From Streptomyces sp. CB02414 (GTDB taxonomy: Bacteria > Actinomycetota > Actinomycetes > Streptomycetales > Streptomycetaceae), in assembly GCF_001905385.1 (NCBI RefSeq), contig NZ_LIPF01000003.1, forward strand, positions 434,001 through 498,000: a DNA stretch of 64,000 nucleotides, written 5' to 3'. Position numbers and translations under genes: made by a program. Numbering within the stretch: the first letter of the stretch is position 1; the number at the start of each line of letters is the position of its first letter. A model generated the notes under the pieces. It was given only the letters and a program-made list of their open reading frames with translations, ran no database searches and was not told where the DNA came from. This document shows, piece after piece, positions 36,514 through 45,164 of this stretch.

Positions 36514-39500
36514 ATGACCACCGCCCTGGACACGGGTACGTACGAGGTGCTGCGCGACCGCCTCACCGCGCAGGCCGCCGAACTCGCCCGCCGCGCCGAG
36601 GCGCTGAACGCCCGCCGCGTCGAGGAGTTCGGCTCCCTGCGCCTGGAACTGGCCGGTACCGAGCAGCTGCGCACCGGTTCGGCGTGCGTGCCGCGTGACC
36701 TCGTGTCCGTCGGCGGGGTCCTGCTCTTCGGCTACAACACCGTCCCCGGCCGGGGCCCGGACACCGCCGTCGGCGACGTCCTCGCCCTGCACGGCCGGGA
36801 CCTGGACCGGCTGCCCGGGGACGCCGTGCCCGGCCTGCTGGACGACCCGGCCTTCGTCCGCGAGTTCGCCGCCCTGCACCGCTACTTCCACCAGGCGCGC
36901 CTCCTGCGCCTGAGCCGCGTCGAGGACAAGCTGCTCGCCGTCTTCCGGACCGGCGAGAAGGCGGACGACATCCGGGTCCTGCGCTGGGCGCTCACCGACG
37001 ACGGCCGGGCGTCCTTCCTGGACGCGCGCGGCGACCGCGACCACGTCCTGCCGCCCGCCCACGACTTCATCTGGACGGCGACGACCCGCGAGGACCACGT
37101 CCTGGGCCGCCACCCGCACGTCTCCATCGAGGGCGAGGTGTTCGTCGAGACGCTGAACGGCACCCTGACCGTCAAGGCCGAGGACGACACGGAGACGGAC
37201 GAGGGCGTGTACGCCGAGCCGGTCGACGAGCCGCTCCAGTCGCTCGCCGACGCGCACATCGCGTACGCGCGCGTGGGCGCCCTGATCCTCCTGGACGTCC
37301 GCCCCTACAAGGAGGACGCCCACCGCTACCTGGTGTTCAACACCCTCACCAGGACCGCCGTCCGCCTCGACGGCATCGGGCGGGCCTGCCGCCGGCTGCC
37401 CGAGGACCAGGGCATCGTCTTCGCGGGCGGCTACTGCCTGGCCACCGGCGCCCACCGGACGTTCGACGGCGTCGACACCGAGGGCATGGAGTTCGAGCGG
37501 GCGGTCCGCTCACCGAACGGCGAGGACGTCCTCTTCGCCTTCCACGCCCGCGCGGCGGGCCGCCACCTGCTGCTGCCCTACAACGCCATCCGCAAGGAGG
37601 TCGCCACCCCGCTGACCTGCCACGGCTGGGCCCTGTCCGACGACGGCACCCTCCTCGCCCTGCGCGCGGCCGGCGGCGAGCCGCAGCGCGTGCACCCCGT
37701 CCAGCGGTGGACCTCCCCCTACGTCTCCGACACCCACGCCGCCGCCCGCCCGCCCGGCACCGGCCCGCTCGCCCGCGTCGGCAACCCCGACCTGGTGCGC
37801 GGCATCTCCGACTGCCTGTCCGTCACCCGCGCCGTCACCGAAACCACCCCGACCGGCGAGGTGTACGAGGCGCTGGTCGCGGCCTGCGTGCGGACCGCCG
37901 ACACCCACCACTGGCTGTCCGAACCGGACCTCGGTGCCCTGCACGAGCCGCTCACCCAGGTGCGGGCCACCGCCGAGCAGGTGCTGGCCGAGTTCGAGAC
38001 GGTCCAGGCCCTCACCCGGCAGGCGGCCGACGCCCTCAACGAGGCGACGGCCCGCGTCACCACCGTCGTACGGCGCCTGCGCGGCGAGACCCCGCGCTCC
38101 GCCGCCGCCTGGGTCGCCGGACTCACCGAACTCCGCCAGGCCCAGGGGCAGCTGCTCACCCTCAAGGACCTGCGGTACGCGGACACGGACCGCGTCGACG
38201 AGCTGGCCGCGGACGTCGCACGCGACCTCGCCTCCTTCGCGCAGCGCGCCGTGACCCACCTGGCGCACGAGGACGCCTTCGCCGAGCACCGGGCCGACGT
38301 CGAGCACCTCGTCGCCGACGCCGAGGCGATCACCACCGTCGCCGAGGCGGAGCCCCTCACGGCCCGCCTCGACGAGCACGCCGAGAGTCTGCGCACGGTC
38401 ACCGACGTCGTCTCCGGACTCGACATCGGCGACGCCACCGTCCGCACGTCCGTCCTGGAGCGGATCGCCGAGGTCCTGGGAGGCGTCAACCGCGCCCGTG
38501 CCACGCTGGACGGCCGCCGCCGCGCGCTCCGGGACCGCGAGGGCCGGGCCGAGTTCGCCGCCGAGTTCGCGCTGCTCGGCCAGGCGGTCACCGCCGCCCT
38601 CGCGGCGGCCGGCACCCCCGAGGAGTGCGACGAGCAACTGGCCCGTCTGCTCGTGCGGGTGGAGAACCTGGAGTCCCGGTTCGCCGAGTCCGACGACTTC
38701 CTCGCCGAACTCGCGGACAAGCGCGACGAGGTCCACGAGGCGCTCTCCGCCCGCAAGCAGACCCTCGCCGACGCCCGCGCCCGCCGCGCCGAGCGCCTGG
38801 CCGAGTCGGCCGACCGGGTGCTGGCCACGATCGTGCGCCGGGCCTCCGCACTCGCCGACGCGGACGCCGTCACCACGTACTTCACCTCCGACCCGATGCC
38901 CGCCAAGGTCCGCCGCACGTCGGACGAACTGCGGGCACTCGGCGACGAGGTCAGGGCGGAGGAGCTGGACGGCCGCCTGAAGTCCGCCCGGCAGCAGGCC
39001 CTGCGCGCGCTGCGCGACCGCACCGACCTGTACGCCGACGGTGGCCGCACCGTCCGCCTGGGCGGCCACCGCTTCGCGGTCGGCGCCCAGGCCCTCGACC
39101 TCACCCTCGTCCCCCAGGGCGACGGCCTCGCCTTCGCCCTGACCGGCACGGACTACCGCGCCCCGGTCACCGACCCCGAGTTCGCCGCGACGCGCCCCTA
39201 CTGGGACCGCCCGCTGCCCTCGGAGTCGCCGGACGTCTACCGCGCCGAGCACCTCGCCGCCCGCCTGCTCGACGAGCACGGCCCGGCCGCCCTCGCCGCG
39301 GCCGACGACCTGCCCGCCCTGGTCCGGCAGGCCGCCCAGGAGGCCTACGACGAGGGCTACGAGCGCGGAGTGCACGACCACGACGCGGCCCTGGTCCTCG
39401 CCGCCCTCCTGCGCCTGCACGAGGGCGCCGGGCTCCTGCGCCACGAGCCGTCCGCCCGCGCCGCCGCCCAGCTCTACTGGGCGCACGGCACGACGGCCGG

Positions 39501-41397
39501 GGAGCGCGACGCCTGGACCCGCCGCGCCGTCTCCCTGGCCCGTGCCCGCGACACCTTCGGACTCGCCCCCGCCATCGCCGACCTGGAGACGGAACTGGCC
39601 ACGGCGACCGGCACCCGGGCGGCGGCCGCCTACCTCTTCGAGGAACTGACCTCCGCCCCCGACGGCTTCGTGATCAGCGCCGGCACCCGGACCCTGCTCG
39701 ACAAGTTCCGCCGCACCACGGGCGACTCGGCCTACGACGACGACCTGACCGCCCTCACGGACCCGGCCGCCCGCAGACAACTCGTCGAGGCGTGGCTGAC
39801 GTCGTACATCACCGCGACCGGCGCCGACCTCGCCCCGGGCGACCTGGCCGAGGCGGTGGCCGCCGAGCTGTGCCCCGGACTGCCCCGCTACGAGTCGGAC
39901 GCACCCCTGACCGAGACCGTCCCGGGGATGCTCGGCAGCCACCCCCGCATCCACACCGACGACCGGACCCTGACCGTCCGGATCGACGAACTCCTCTCCC
40001 GCACCCACGACTTCCGCGCCCGCGAGGTCCCGGCCCACCGCGCCTACCAGCGCCGCCGCACGGCACTGGTCGCCGCCGAACGCGGCCGCCTCCGCCTGGA
40101 CGAGCACCGGCCGCGCGTGATGTCGTCCTTCGTGCGCAGCCGGCTCATCGACGAGGTCTACCTCCCGCTGATCGGCGACAGCCTCGCCAAGCAGCTCGGC
40201 ACCACCGGCGACAGCAAGCGCACCGACACCGGCGGCCTGCTGCTGCTCATCTCCCCGCCGGGCTATGGCAAGACGACCCTCATGGAGTACGTCGCCGACC
40301 GCCTCGGCCTGCTGCTGGTCAAGGTCAACGGCCCCGTCCTGGGCCACACGGTGACCTCCCTCGACCCGGCCGAGGCCCCGAACGCCACGGCCCGGCAGGA
40401 GGTGGAGAAGATCAACTTCGCTCTCCAGGCGGGCAACAACACCCTCCTCTACCTCGACGACATCCAGCACACGTCCCCCGAACTCCTCCAGAAGTTCATC
40501 CCGCTGTGCGACGCCACCCGCCGCGTCGAGGGCGTGCGCGACGGCGAGCCGCACACCTACGACCTGCGCGGCAAACGGTTCGCGGTGTGCATGGCGGGCA
40601 ACCCGTACACCGAGTCGGGCAGCCGCTTCCAGGTGCCCGACATGCTCGCCAACCGCGCCGACGTGTGGAACCTCGGCGACGTACTGACCGGCAAGCGGGA
40701 CGCGTTCGCCGCCAGCTTCGTCGAGAACGCCCTGACCGCCAACCCGGTCCTCGCCCCGCTCGCCGGCCGCGACCGCGCGGACCTGGAGCTGCTGCTCCGG
40801 CTGGCCGGGGGCGACCCGGACGCGCGCGCCGACCGGCTGACCCACCCGTACGAGCCCGCGGAGCTGGACCGGATCACGGCCGTCCTGCGCCATCTGCTCA
40901 CGGCCCGCGAGACCGTCCTCGCGGTCAACGCCGCGTACATCGCCTCGGCCGCCCAGTCGGACGCCACCCGCACCGAGCCGCCCTTCCGGCTCCAGGGCTC
41001 CTACCGGAACATGAACAAGATCGCCCAGCGGATCCAGCCGGTCATGAACGACACCGAACTGTCCGCCCTGCTCGACGACCACTACGCGGCCGAGGCCCAG
41101 ACCCTGACCACCGGCGCCGAGGCCAACCTGCTGAAGCTCGCCGAGCTGCGGGGCACGCTGACCGCCGGCCGGGCCGCCCGCTGGGCGGAACTGAAGGCGG
41201 CGTATGTCCGCACCCAGGCCCTCGGCGGCCCCGAGAACGACCCCCTCACCCGCGCCGTGGCCGCCCTCGGCCTGCTCGCCGACCGGGTGGCGGCCGTCGA
41301 GTCGGCGATCAACCGGGCCACCGACCCGCGCCACCTCGTCGCTAATCCGTCCGCCCGTCACGCGGCCCGACCGGCCCCGGAGCCCGGAGGGGACTGA
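36514..41397 (+). CDS. Giant AAA ATPase (DUF3686-type, annotated elsewhere as DNA repair ATPase)
   Basis: A 1627-residue cytosolic protein. Residues 1-400 form a beta-rich region with repeated HRYLVFNTLTR / LLLPYNAIRKE-like strands, the DUF3686-like part; 400-900 are long coiled coils (LTQVRATAEQVLAEFETVQALTRQAADALNEATARV). The AAA module near 1230-1500 has Walker A PPGYGKTT (about 1248-1255), Walker B TLLYLDD (about 1310-1316) and a sensor region KRFAVCMAGNPYTESGSRFQVPDMLANRADVWNLGD. The partner flotillin upstream suggests membrane-associated remodelling; the DNA repair label has no direct support in the sequence. ATG 36514. Confidence 0.9.
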   Translation: MTTALDTGTYEVLRDRLTAQAAELARRAEALNARRVEEFGSLRLELAGTEQLRTGSACVPRDLVSVGGVLLFGYNTVPGRGPDTAVGDVLALHGRDLDRLPGDAVPGLLDDPAFVREFAALHRYFHQARLLRLSRVEDKLLAVFRTGEKADDIRVLRWALTDDGRASFLDARGDRDHVLPPAHDFIWTATTREDHVLGRHPHVSIEGEVFVETLNGTLTVKAEDDTETDEGVYAEPVDEPLQSLADAHIAYARVGALILLDVRPYKEDAHRYLVFNTLTRTAVRLDGIGRACRRLPEDQGIVFAGGYCLATGAHRTFDGVDTEGMEFERAVRSPNGEDVLFAFHARAAGRHLLLPYNAIRKEVATPLTCHGWALSDDGTLLALRAAGGEPQRVHPVQRWTSPYVSDTHAAARPPGTGPLARVGNPDLVRGISDCLSVTRAVTETTPTGEVYEALVAACVRTADTHHWLSEPDLGALHEPLTQVRATAEQVLAEFETVQALTRQAADALNEATARVTTVVRRLRGETPRSAAAWVAGLTELRQAQGQLLTLKDLRYADTDRVDELAADVARDLASFAQRAVTHLAHEDAFAEHRADVEHLVADAEAITTVAEAEPLTARLDEHAESLRTVTDVVSGLDIGDATVRTSVLERIAEVLGGVNRARATLDGRRRALRDREGRAEFAAEFALLGQAVTAALAAAGTPEECDEQLARLLVRVENLESRFAESDDFLAELADKRDEVHEALSARKQTLADARARRAERLAESADRVLATIVRRASALADADAVTTYFTSDPMPAKVRRTSDELRALGDEVRAEELDGRLKSARQQALRALRDRTDLYADGGRTVRLGGHRFAVGAQALDLTLVPQGDGLAFALTGTDYRAPVTDPEFAATRPYWDRPLPSESPDVYRAEHLAARLLDEHGPAALAAADDLPALVRQAAQEAYDEGYERGVHDHDAALVLAALLRLHEGAGLLRHEPSARAAAQLYWAHGTTAGERDAWTRRAVSLARARDTFGLAPAIADLETELATATGTRAAAAYLFEELTSAPDGFVISAGTRTLLDKFRRTTGDSAYDDDLTALTDPAARRQLVEAWLTSYITATGADLAPGDLAEAVAAELCPGLPRYESDAPLTETVPGMLGSHPRIHTDDRTLTVRIDELLSRTHDFRAREVPAHRAYQRRRTALVAAERGRLRLDEHRPRVMSSFVRSRLIDEVYLPLIGDSLAKQLGTTGDSKRTDTGGLLLLISPPGYGKTTLMEYVADRLGLLLVKVNGPVLGHTVTSLDPAEAPNATARQEVEKINFALQAGNNTLLYLDDIQHTSPELLQKFIPLCDATRRVEGVRDGEPHTYDLRGKRFAVCMAGNPYTESGSRFQVPDMLANRADVWNLGDVLTGKRDAFAASFVENALTANPVLAPLAGRDRADLELLLRLAGGDPDARADRLTHPYEPAELDRITAVLRHLLTARETVLAVNAAYIASAAQSDATRTEPPFRLQGSYRNMNKIAQRIQPVMNDTELSALLDDHYAAEAQTLTTGAEANLLKLAELRGTLTAGRAARWAELKAAYVRTQALGGPENDPLTRAVAALGLLADRVAAVESAINRATDPRHLVANPSARHAARPAPEPGGD

Positions 41398-41425
41398 CGA
41401 GGAGCACCACCGAGGACGGACGGCG

Positions 41426-41470
41426 AACGGCCCAGTACTCACCAAGGCGCGAGGTGAGCACTGGGCCGTT
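41426..41470. terminator. Bidirectional terminator
   Basis: An 18-bp stem with one mismatch: AACGGCCCAGTACTCACC (41426-41443) against 41453-41470, nine-base loop. It separates the convergent ATPase and symporter genes. Confidence 0.88.
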
Positions 41471-41495
41471 CCGGAGCCGGGCCGCGTGAGGGCGG

Positions 41496-43034
41496 TCAGA
41501 CGGTGGTCTTCGCCGACTCCTGGTCGTCGTCGCCGTCCCCGGTGCTTCCACCGGCCTTCCGGACGCGGACGTACTCCAGGAAGCTGTTGAGCTCCCGCTT
41601 GACGACGGGGGCGAGCAGGTAGAGGCCGATGATGTTGATGACGGCGAGCGAGAAGAGGAAGGCGTCCGCCAGGTCGATCAGGGTCTGCAGCGTCAGCAGC
41701 GAACCCGCGATGGCGAAGAGGGTGTAGACGACCTTGTACGTGATCTCGCTGGCCCGGCTGCGGCCGAAGAGGTACGTCCACGACTTGAGGCCGTAGTAGC
41801 CCCAGGTCAGCACCGTGGAGATCGCGAACAGCAGCACCGCGAGGGTGAGGATGTACGGGAACCAGGGCAGGACCGTCTCGAAGGCGTCGGAGGTGATCGT
41901 GACGCCGCCGATGTCCTCGCCCGCGCGGGCCTCGCCCCAGCTGTCGGGGTTGGCGATGACGATGGTCAGCGCGGTCATGGTGCAGACGACGACGGTGTCG
42001 ATGAACGGCTCCAGCAGCGCGACCAGGCCCTCGCTGGCGGGGTGCTTGGTCTTGACCGCGGCGTGCGCGATGGGGGCGGAGCCGAGACCGGCCTCGTTGG
42101 AGAAGGCGGCCCGCTTGAAGCCGATGATCAGCGCGCCCAGCACACCGCCGACGACGCCCTGGGGGTTGAACGCGCCCTCGACGATGCGGACTACGGCGTC
42201 CGGCACGGCGGTGATGTTGACCAGGATCACGATCAGGCAGGCGAGGATGTAGATGCCGGCCATGGCGGGCACGAGCCTGCTGGTCACGTTGGCGATGGAG
42301 CGGATGCCGCCGAGGAGCACGACGCCGACGACTGCGGCGACCAGGATGCCGAAGAACAGGGCGCCGGCGGAGGAGCCCAGCGCGCCGTCCTCGCCGCCGG
42401 CGACCGAGACCAGCTGCGCGTAGGACTGGTTGACCTGGAAGAGGTTGCCGCCGAAGAGGCCGAAGAAGAGGATCAGGAAGGAGGCGAGGACCGCGAGGAT
42501 CTTGCCGAGGGTCTTGCCGTTCTTGCCGAAGCGCTCGGCCAGCCCCTTGGGCAGGTAGTGCATCGGACCGCCGGAGACGGTGCCGTCGGCGTGCACCTCG
42601 CGGTACTTCACACCGAGGGTGACCTCGACGAACTTGGTGGCCATGCCGAGCAGGCCGCACAGGACCATCCAGAACGTGGCACCGGCACCGCCGATGGAGA
42701 CGGCGACGGCCACACCGGCGATGTTGCCGAGTCCGACAGTGCCGGAGACGGCGGCGGTCAGCGCCTGGAAGTGGTTGACCTCACCGGCCGACCCCTTCTC
42801 GTCGTACTTGCCCCTCACCACGTCGAAGGCGAGTTTGAACTTGCGGAGCTGGATGAATCCGAACCAGCTGGTGAAGACCAGACCGGCCACGACGAGCCAG
42901 GCGACGATGAGGGGCAGGTCGGCATCACCGACGGGGACGGTGTAGAAGACCACCTCCCCCAGCCACTCGGCTATGGGCTCGAAGAATCCGCTGACTGCTT
43001 CGTCCACGGACTGGGTGACGGAGTCGAGTGACAC
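41496..43034 (-). CDS. Alanine/glycine:cation symporter (AGCS family)
   Basis: A 512-residue sodium-coupled amino-acid transporter of about ten to eleven helices. Family signatures are FQALTAAVSGTVGLGNIAGVAVAVSIGGAGATFWM, GGPMHYLPKGL, FSNEAGLGSAPIAHAAVKTKHPASEGLVALLEPFIDT and LFAISTVLTWGYYGLKSW. The hydrophilic C-terminus is acidic. GTG 43034 is the start. A 78-bp segment of the gene (41991-42068) is duplicated in inverted orientation at 43689-43766, and direct repeats of TGAGCGAAC lie upstream of the start. Confidence 0.95.
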   Translation of the reverse strand: MSLDSVTQSVDEAVSGFFEPIAEWLGEVVFYTVPVGDADLPLIVAWLVVAGLVFTSWFGFIQLRKFKLAFDVVRGKYDEKGSAGEVNHFQALTAAVSGTVGLGNIAGVAVAVSIGGAGATFWMVLCGLLGMATKFVEVTLGVKYREVHADGTVSGGPMHYLPKGLAERFGKNGKTLGKILAVLASFLILFFGLFGGNLFQVNQSYAQLVSVAGGEDGALGSSAGALFFGILVAAVVGVVLLGGIRSIANVTSRLVPAMAGIYILACLIVILVNITAVPDAVVRIVEGAFNPQGVVGGVLGALIIGFKRAAFSNEAGLGSAPIAHAAVKTKHPASEGLVALLEPFIDTVVVCTMTALTIVIANPDSWGEARAGEDIGGVTITSDAFETVLPWFPYILTLAVLLFAISTVLTWGYYGLKSWTYLFGRSRASEITYKVVYTLFAIAGSLLTLQTLIDLADAFLFSLAVINIIGLYLLAPVVKRELNSFLEYVRVRKAGGSTGDGDDDQESAKTTV

Positions 43035-43094
43035 TTGGCTACCTCGATGACGCGGGGGTGGCGGGCTGGGGTATCTCGCCGGATGAGCGGTCTC

Positions 43095-43124
43095 TGAGCG
43101 AACTTCGTTGTCCGTTGAGCGAAC
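43095..43124. promoter_or_regulatory. Direct repeats TGAGCGAAC upstream of symporter gene
   Basis: TGAGCGAAC occurs at 43095-43103 and 43116-43124, exactly 21 bp apart, with a partial TGAGCGG at 43084-43090. They are 50-90 bp upstream of the symporter start, a good place for a regulator that binds two turns apart on the same helix face. Confidence 0.5.
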
Positions 43125-43688
43125 CGGTACGCACGGCCCGGCTTCGGACCGTGATCGTCCCGGGCTGTGGTGCGCGTGCGGGCCGACCTTCCGCAGATCG
43201 AAATCCAGTCGATTTACCTGCGGGGTTGCGCAGTTCTACCACGTCTTTGCCTCATGTTTAGTGACGCATCTCACATAACGGGCCGTGACCAGCGGATGTC
43301 CCAGCCGGTGAGATCGGACCGTTATCCGGGACGCGAGATGGGTGCCGGGGGCACGTATATACGGGCCGATCCGGCTCAGCCGTTTGTGCCGCCTGGCGCA
43401 GTGCGTCGCCTGCGCCAGGCGTGCAGGCCGGCAGGCCTGGGCTGAGACGCGGCAAGGGTCTGATCCATCGGAATCCCAGGCCGCCCACCGGCTCAGCGGG
43501 CCGCAGGCAGGCGTTCCCCGACGGGCTGGTCCCGGTAGCTCCGGCAGTGCCCTGGCTCCTCGGCACCGAAGGCACGCTCGCAGCCGTCACAGGTCTGGAA
43601 CGGCAGCAGCGGGTAGTTCTTTCCCCGGTTCTTTGGGGAGGTCAGTGGCCCACCTGCACCTCGCGAACGAGGCACCGGCGGGCCCGGA
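43125..43688. other. Intergenic region with stem-loops, no supported gene
   Basis: The stretch holds the symporter promoter side and low-coding sequence toward the gene fragment at 43689. GCCTGGCGCAG (43391-43401) pairs perfectly with CTGCGCCAGGC (43410-43420), followed by further CAGGCC/GGCCTG palindromes near 43425-43440. Open frames across it have no family similarity and poor composition. The stem may be a terminator left from a lost gene. Confidence 0.5.
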
Positions 43689-43766
43689 GCGCACTCCGCG
43701 GTCAACACCAAGCACCCCGCCAGTGAGGGCCTGGTCGCGCTGCTGGAGCCGTTCATCGACACCGTC
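43689..43766 (+). pseudogene. Inverted 78-bp duplicate of the AGCS symporter gene
   Basis: The bases match the complement of 41991-42068 in 75 of 78 positions. The translated frame reads AHSAVNTKHPASEGLVALLE followed by PFIDTV, against AHAAVKTKHPASEGLVALLE followed by PFIDTV in the intact gene. It is in frame with the RsbW-like gene that starts 16 bases later, so it may sit in that gene's leader. No other part of a second symporter gene is seen, so this is a fragment from a duplication or deletion. Confidence 0.85.
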
Positions 43767-43781
43767 ATCGGCGGACCGACC

Positions 43782-44240
43782 GTGCTGCCGCAAACCTCCG
43801 CCCCAGGAGCCGACCTCACCGCCCAGTTCCCGTCGACCCCGAGAGGCGCCCAGCTGGCCCGGCACCACGCCGTCCGGTGGCTGGAGGCCCTGGGCCACAC
43901 ACCGGCGTCGGACGTCTCCCGCACCGTCGCCCTCGTCGTCGGCGAACTCGCGGCGAACGCCGTACGGCACGGGCGCGTCTTCGGCCGCACCGTGAGCGTC
44001 CGGCTCGCTGCGGACGTGGCGGCGGAGCTGGTCCGCATCGAGGTGTCGGACGCCGCCACGGATCGACGTCCGCCGACCGTGCCGCCCTCGCCCTGCCCCG
44101 AAGGGGAGTCGGGCCGTGGACTGCTTCTCGTGGACGTCCTGGCCCTGCGCTGGGGCTGGACACCGCGCCGGCCGCTGGGGAAGACGGTGTGGGCGGAGCT
44201 GCCGCTGAAACCGACGGAGGAAACGACGCCCGACGCCTGA
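43782..44240 (+). CDS. RsbW-like ATP-binding protein (HATPase_c_2)
   Basis: A 152-residue Bergerat-fold protein of the anti-sigma/serine-kinase type common in Streptomyces. The N box is VALVVGELAANAVRHG and the G box is GESGRGLLLVDVLALRWGW; a GHTPASDVSRT segment precedes them. GTG 43782 is the first start in frame; the upstream open frame runs through the symporter fragment, so the true N-terminus is uncertain and no good ribosome site is seen. Role as regulator of a sigma or anti-anti-sigma factor is inferred. Confidence 0.82.
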   Translation: MLPQTSAPGADLTAQFPSTPRGAQLARHHAVRWLEALGHTPASDVSRTVALVVGELAANAVRHGRVFGRTVSVRLAADVAAELVRIEVSDAATDRRPPTVPPSPCPEGESGRGLLLVDVLALRWGWTPRRPLGKTVWAELPLKPTEETTPDA

Positions 44241-44304
44241 CGTGCACGCGTCGCTCTATAGTCACCGTGGACCGAAAACGTCGGGGGCGGGATACGCGGG
44301 ACAC

Positions 44305-45117
44305 ATGGGACGTACAAGACCGTTGCTCACGGTCCTTCTGCTGAGCGCCGTCGGCGTGCTGCTGCTCGGCGCGTGCGGGACGCTCCGTGCCGGTTCCGAC
44401 GGCGCGGCGACTCCGACGGAGCCGACGGAGTCGCCGCGCTGGCAGACGTTCGCGCCGTTCAGGGTGACCGCCGCCCGGCTCGCCGACGACCGGCGCACGC
44501 TCAGCGTCGACGCCGAAGTGCCCGGCGGCGGGAAGACGTGCGCGCGCGACGTGAAGGCGGTCGTCACCGACACCTCGGATCGCACCGTGTGGGTGCAGGT
44601 GACGTTCTCCGCCCTGTCGGGCGGCACCCCGCGCGCCGACTGCCGTACGACCGCGACGGCCACGGCGAAGGTGCGGCTGCCGTCCCCGCTCGGCCACCGC
44701 GTACTGTCCGTGGACAACTTGACGACGTTCACGGCGGACGGCGCCGCCCCGCCCCACCTGCGCCTGTGCGGTGAACTCGGCTGCCACCCCGCGCCCACCG
44801 GCTGCACCCCCGCCTCCTACGACCAGGCCGTGATGGCCCTCGACGTGCCGAACCACACCTCCCGCGGCGATGAGCGCTGCGACGGGAAGTGGCTGGTGTT
44901 CGACGTCTCCTCGCGCATGGGCCCGGCCTGCCCCGAGGGCGCCGGGCCCGGCTGCGGGGCGAGCCACAGTGATCGCTGGTTCTTCCGGGCCGAGAAGTCG
45001 GGCTGGAAGCCGATCGCCCGCAGCACGAAGGGCGGATGCGCCGACGTACACGGCATCGAGCCCGCCTTCCCGTCCATCCTGTGCGCCGACCTTCCCCCGC
45101 TCAAGCGGTCGAACTAG
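44305..45117 (+). CDS. Putative lipoprotein
   Basis: A 270-residue exported protein. The signal peptide GRTRPLLTVLLLSAVGVLLLGACGTLR ends with the lipobox LLGAC, so Cys is lipid-modified and the protein is anchored outside the membrane. The mature part has about ten cysteines, e.g. GKTCARDVKAVVTD, RLCGELGCHPAPTGCTPASYD, ERCDGKWLVFDVSS and CPEGAGPGCGASHSDRWFF, suggesting a disulfide-rich fold. I do not recognise the family. ATG 44305 is chosen as the start of the signal peptide; an ATG at 44242 would add an unlikely extension. Confidence 0.82.
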   Translation: MGRTRPLLTVLLLSAVGVLLLGACGTLRAGSDGAATPTEPTESPRWQTFAPFRVTAARLADDRRTLSVDAEVPGGGKTCARDVKAVVTDTSDRTVWVQVTFSALSGGTPRADCRTTATATAKVRLPSPLGHRVLSVDNLTTFTADGAAPPHLRLCGELGCHPAPTGCTPASYDQAVMALDVPNHTSRGDERCDGKWLVFDVSSRMGPACPEGAGPGCGASHSDRWFFRAEKSGWKPIARSTKGGCADVHGIEPAFPSILCADLPPLKRSN

Positions 45118-45164
45118 GTGTATGAGGGGCGGACATGGGCGACGCCAGTGGTCTCCCGATCGGT

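Noticed and set aside
43035..43260. A glycine riboswitch before the symporter
   Set aside because: No conserved glycine-aptamer core or tandem arrangement could be recognised; only direct repeats are seen.
43342..43995. A plus-strand frame covering the symporter fragment
   Set aside because: It reads the fragment in the wrong frame and shows Arg/Ser/Pro-rich shadow composition.
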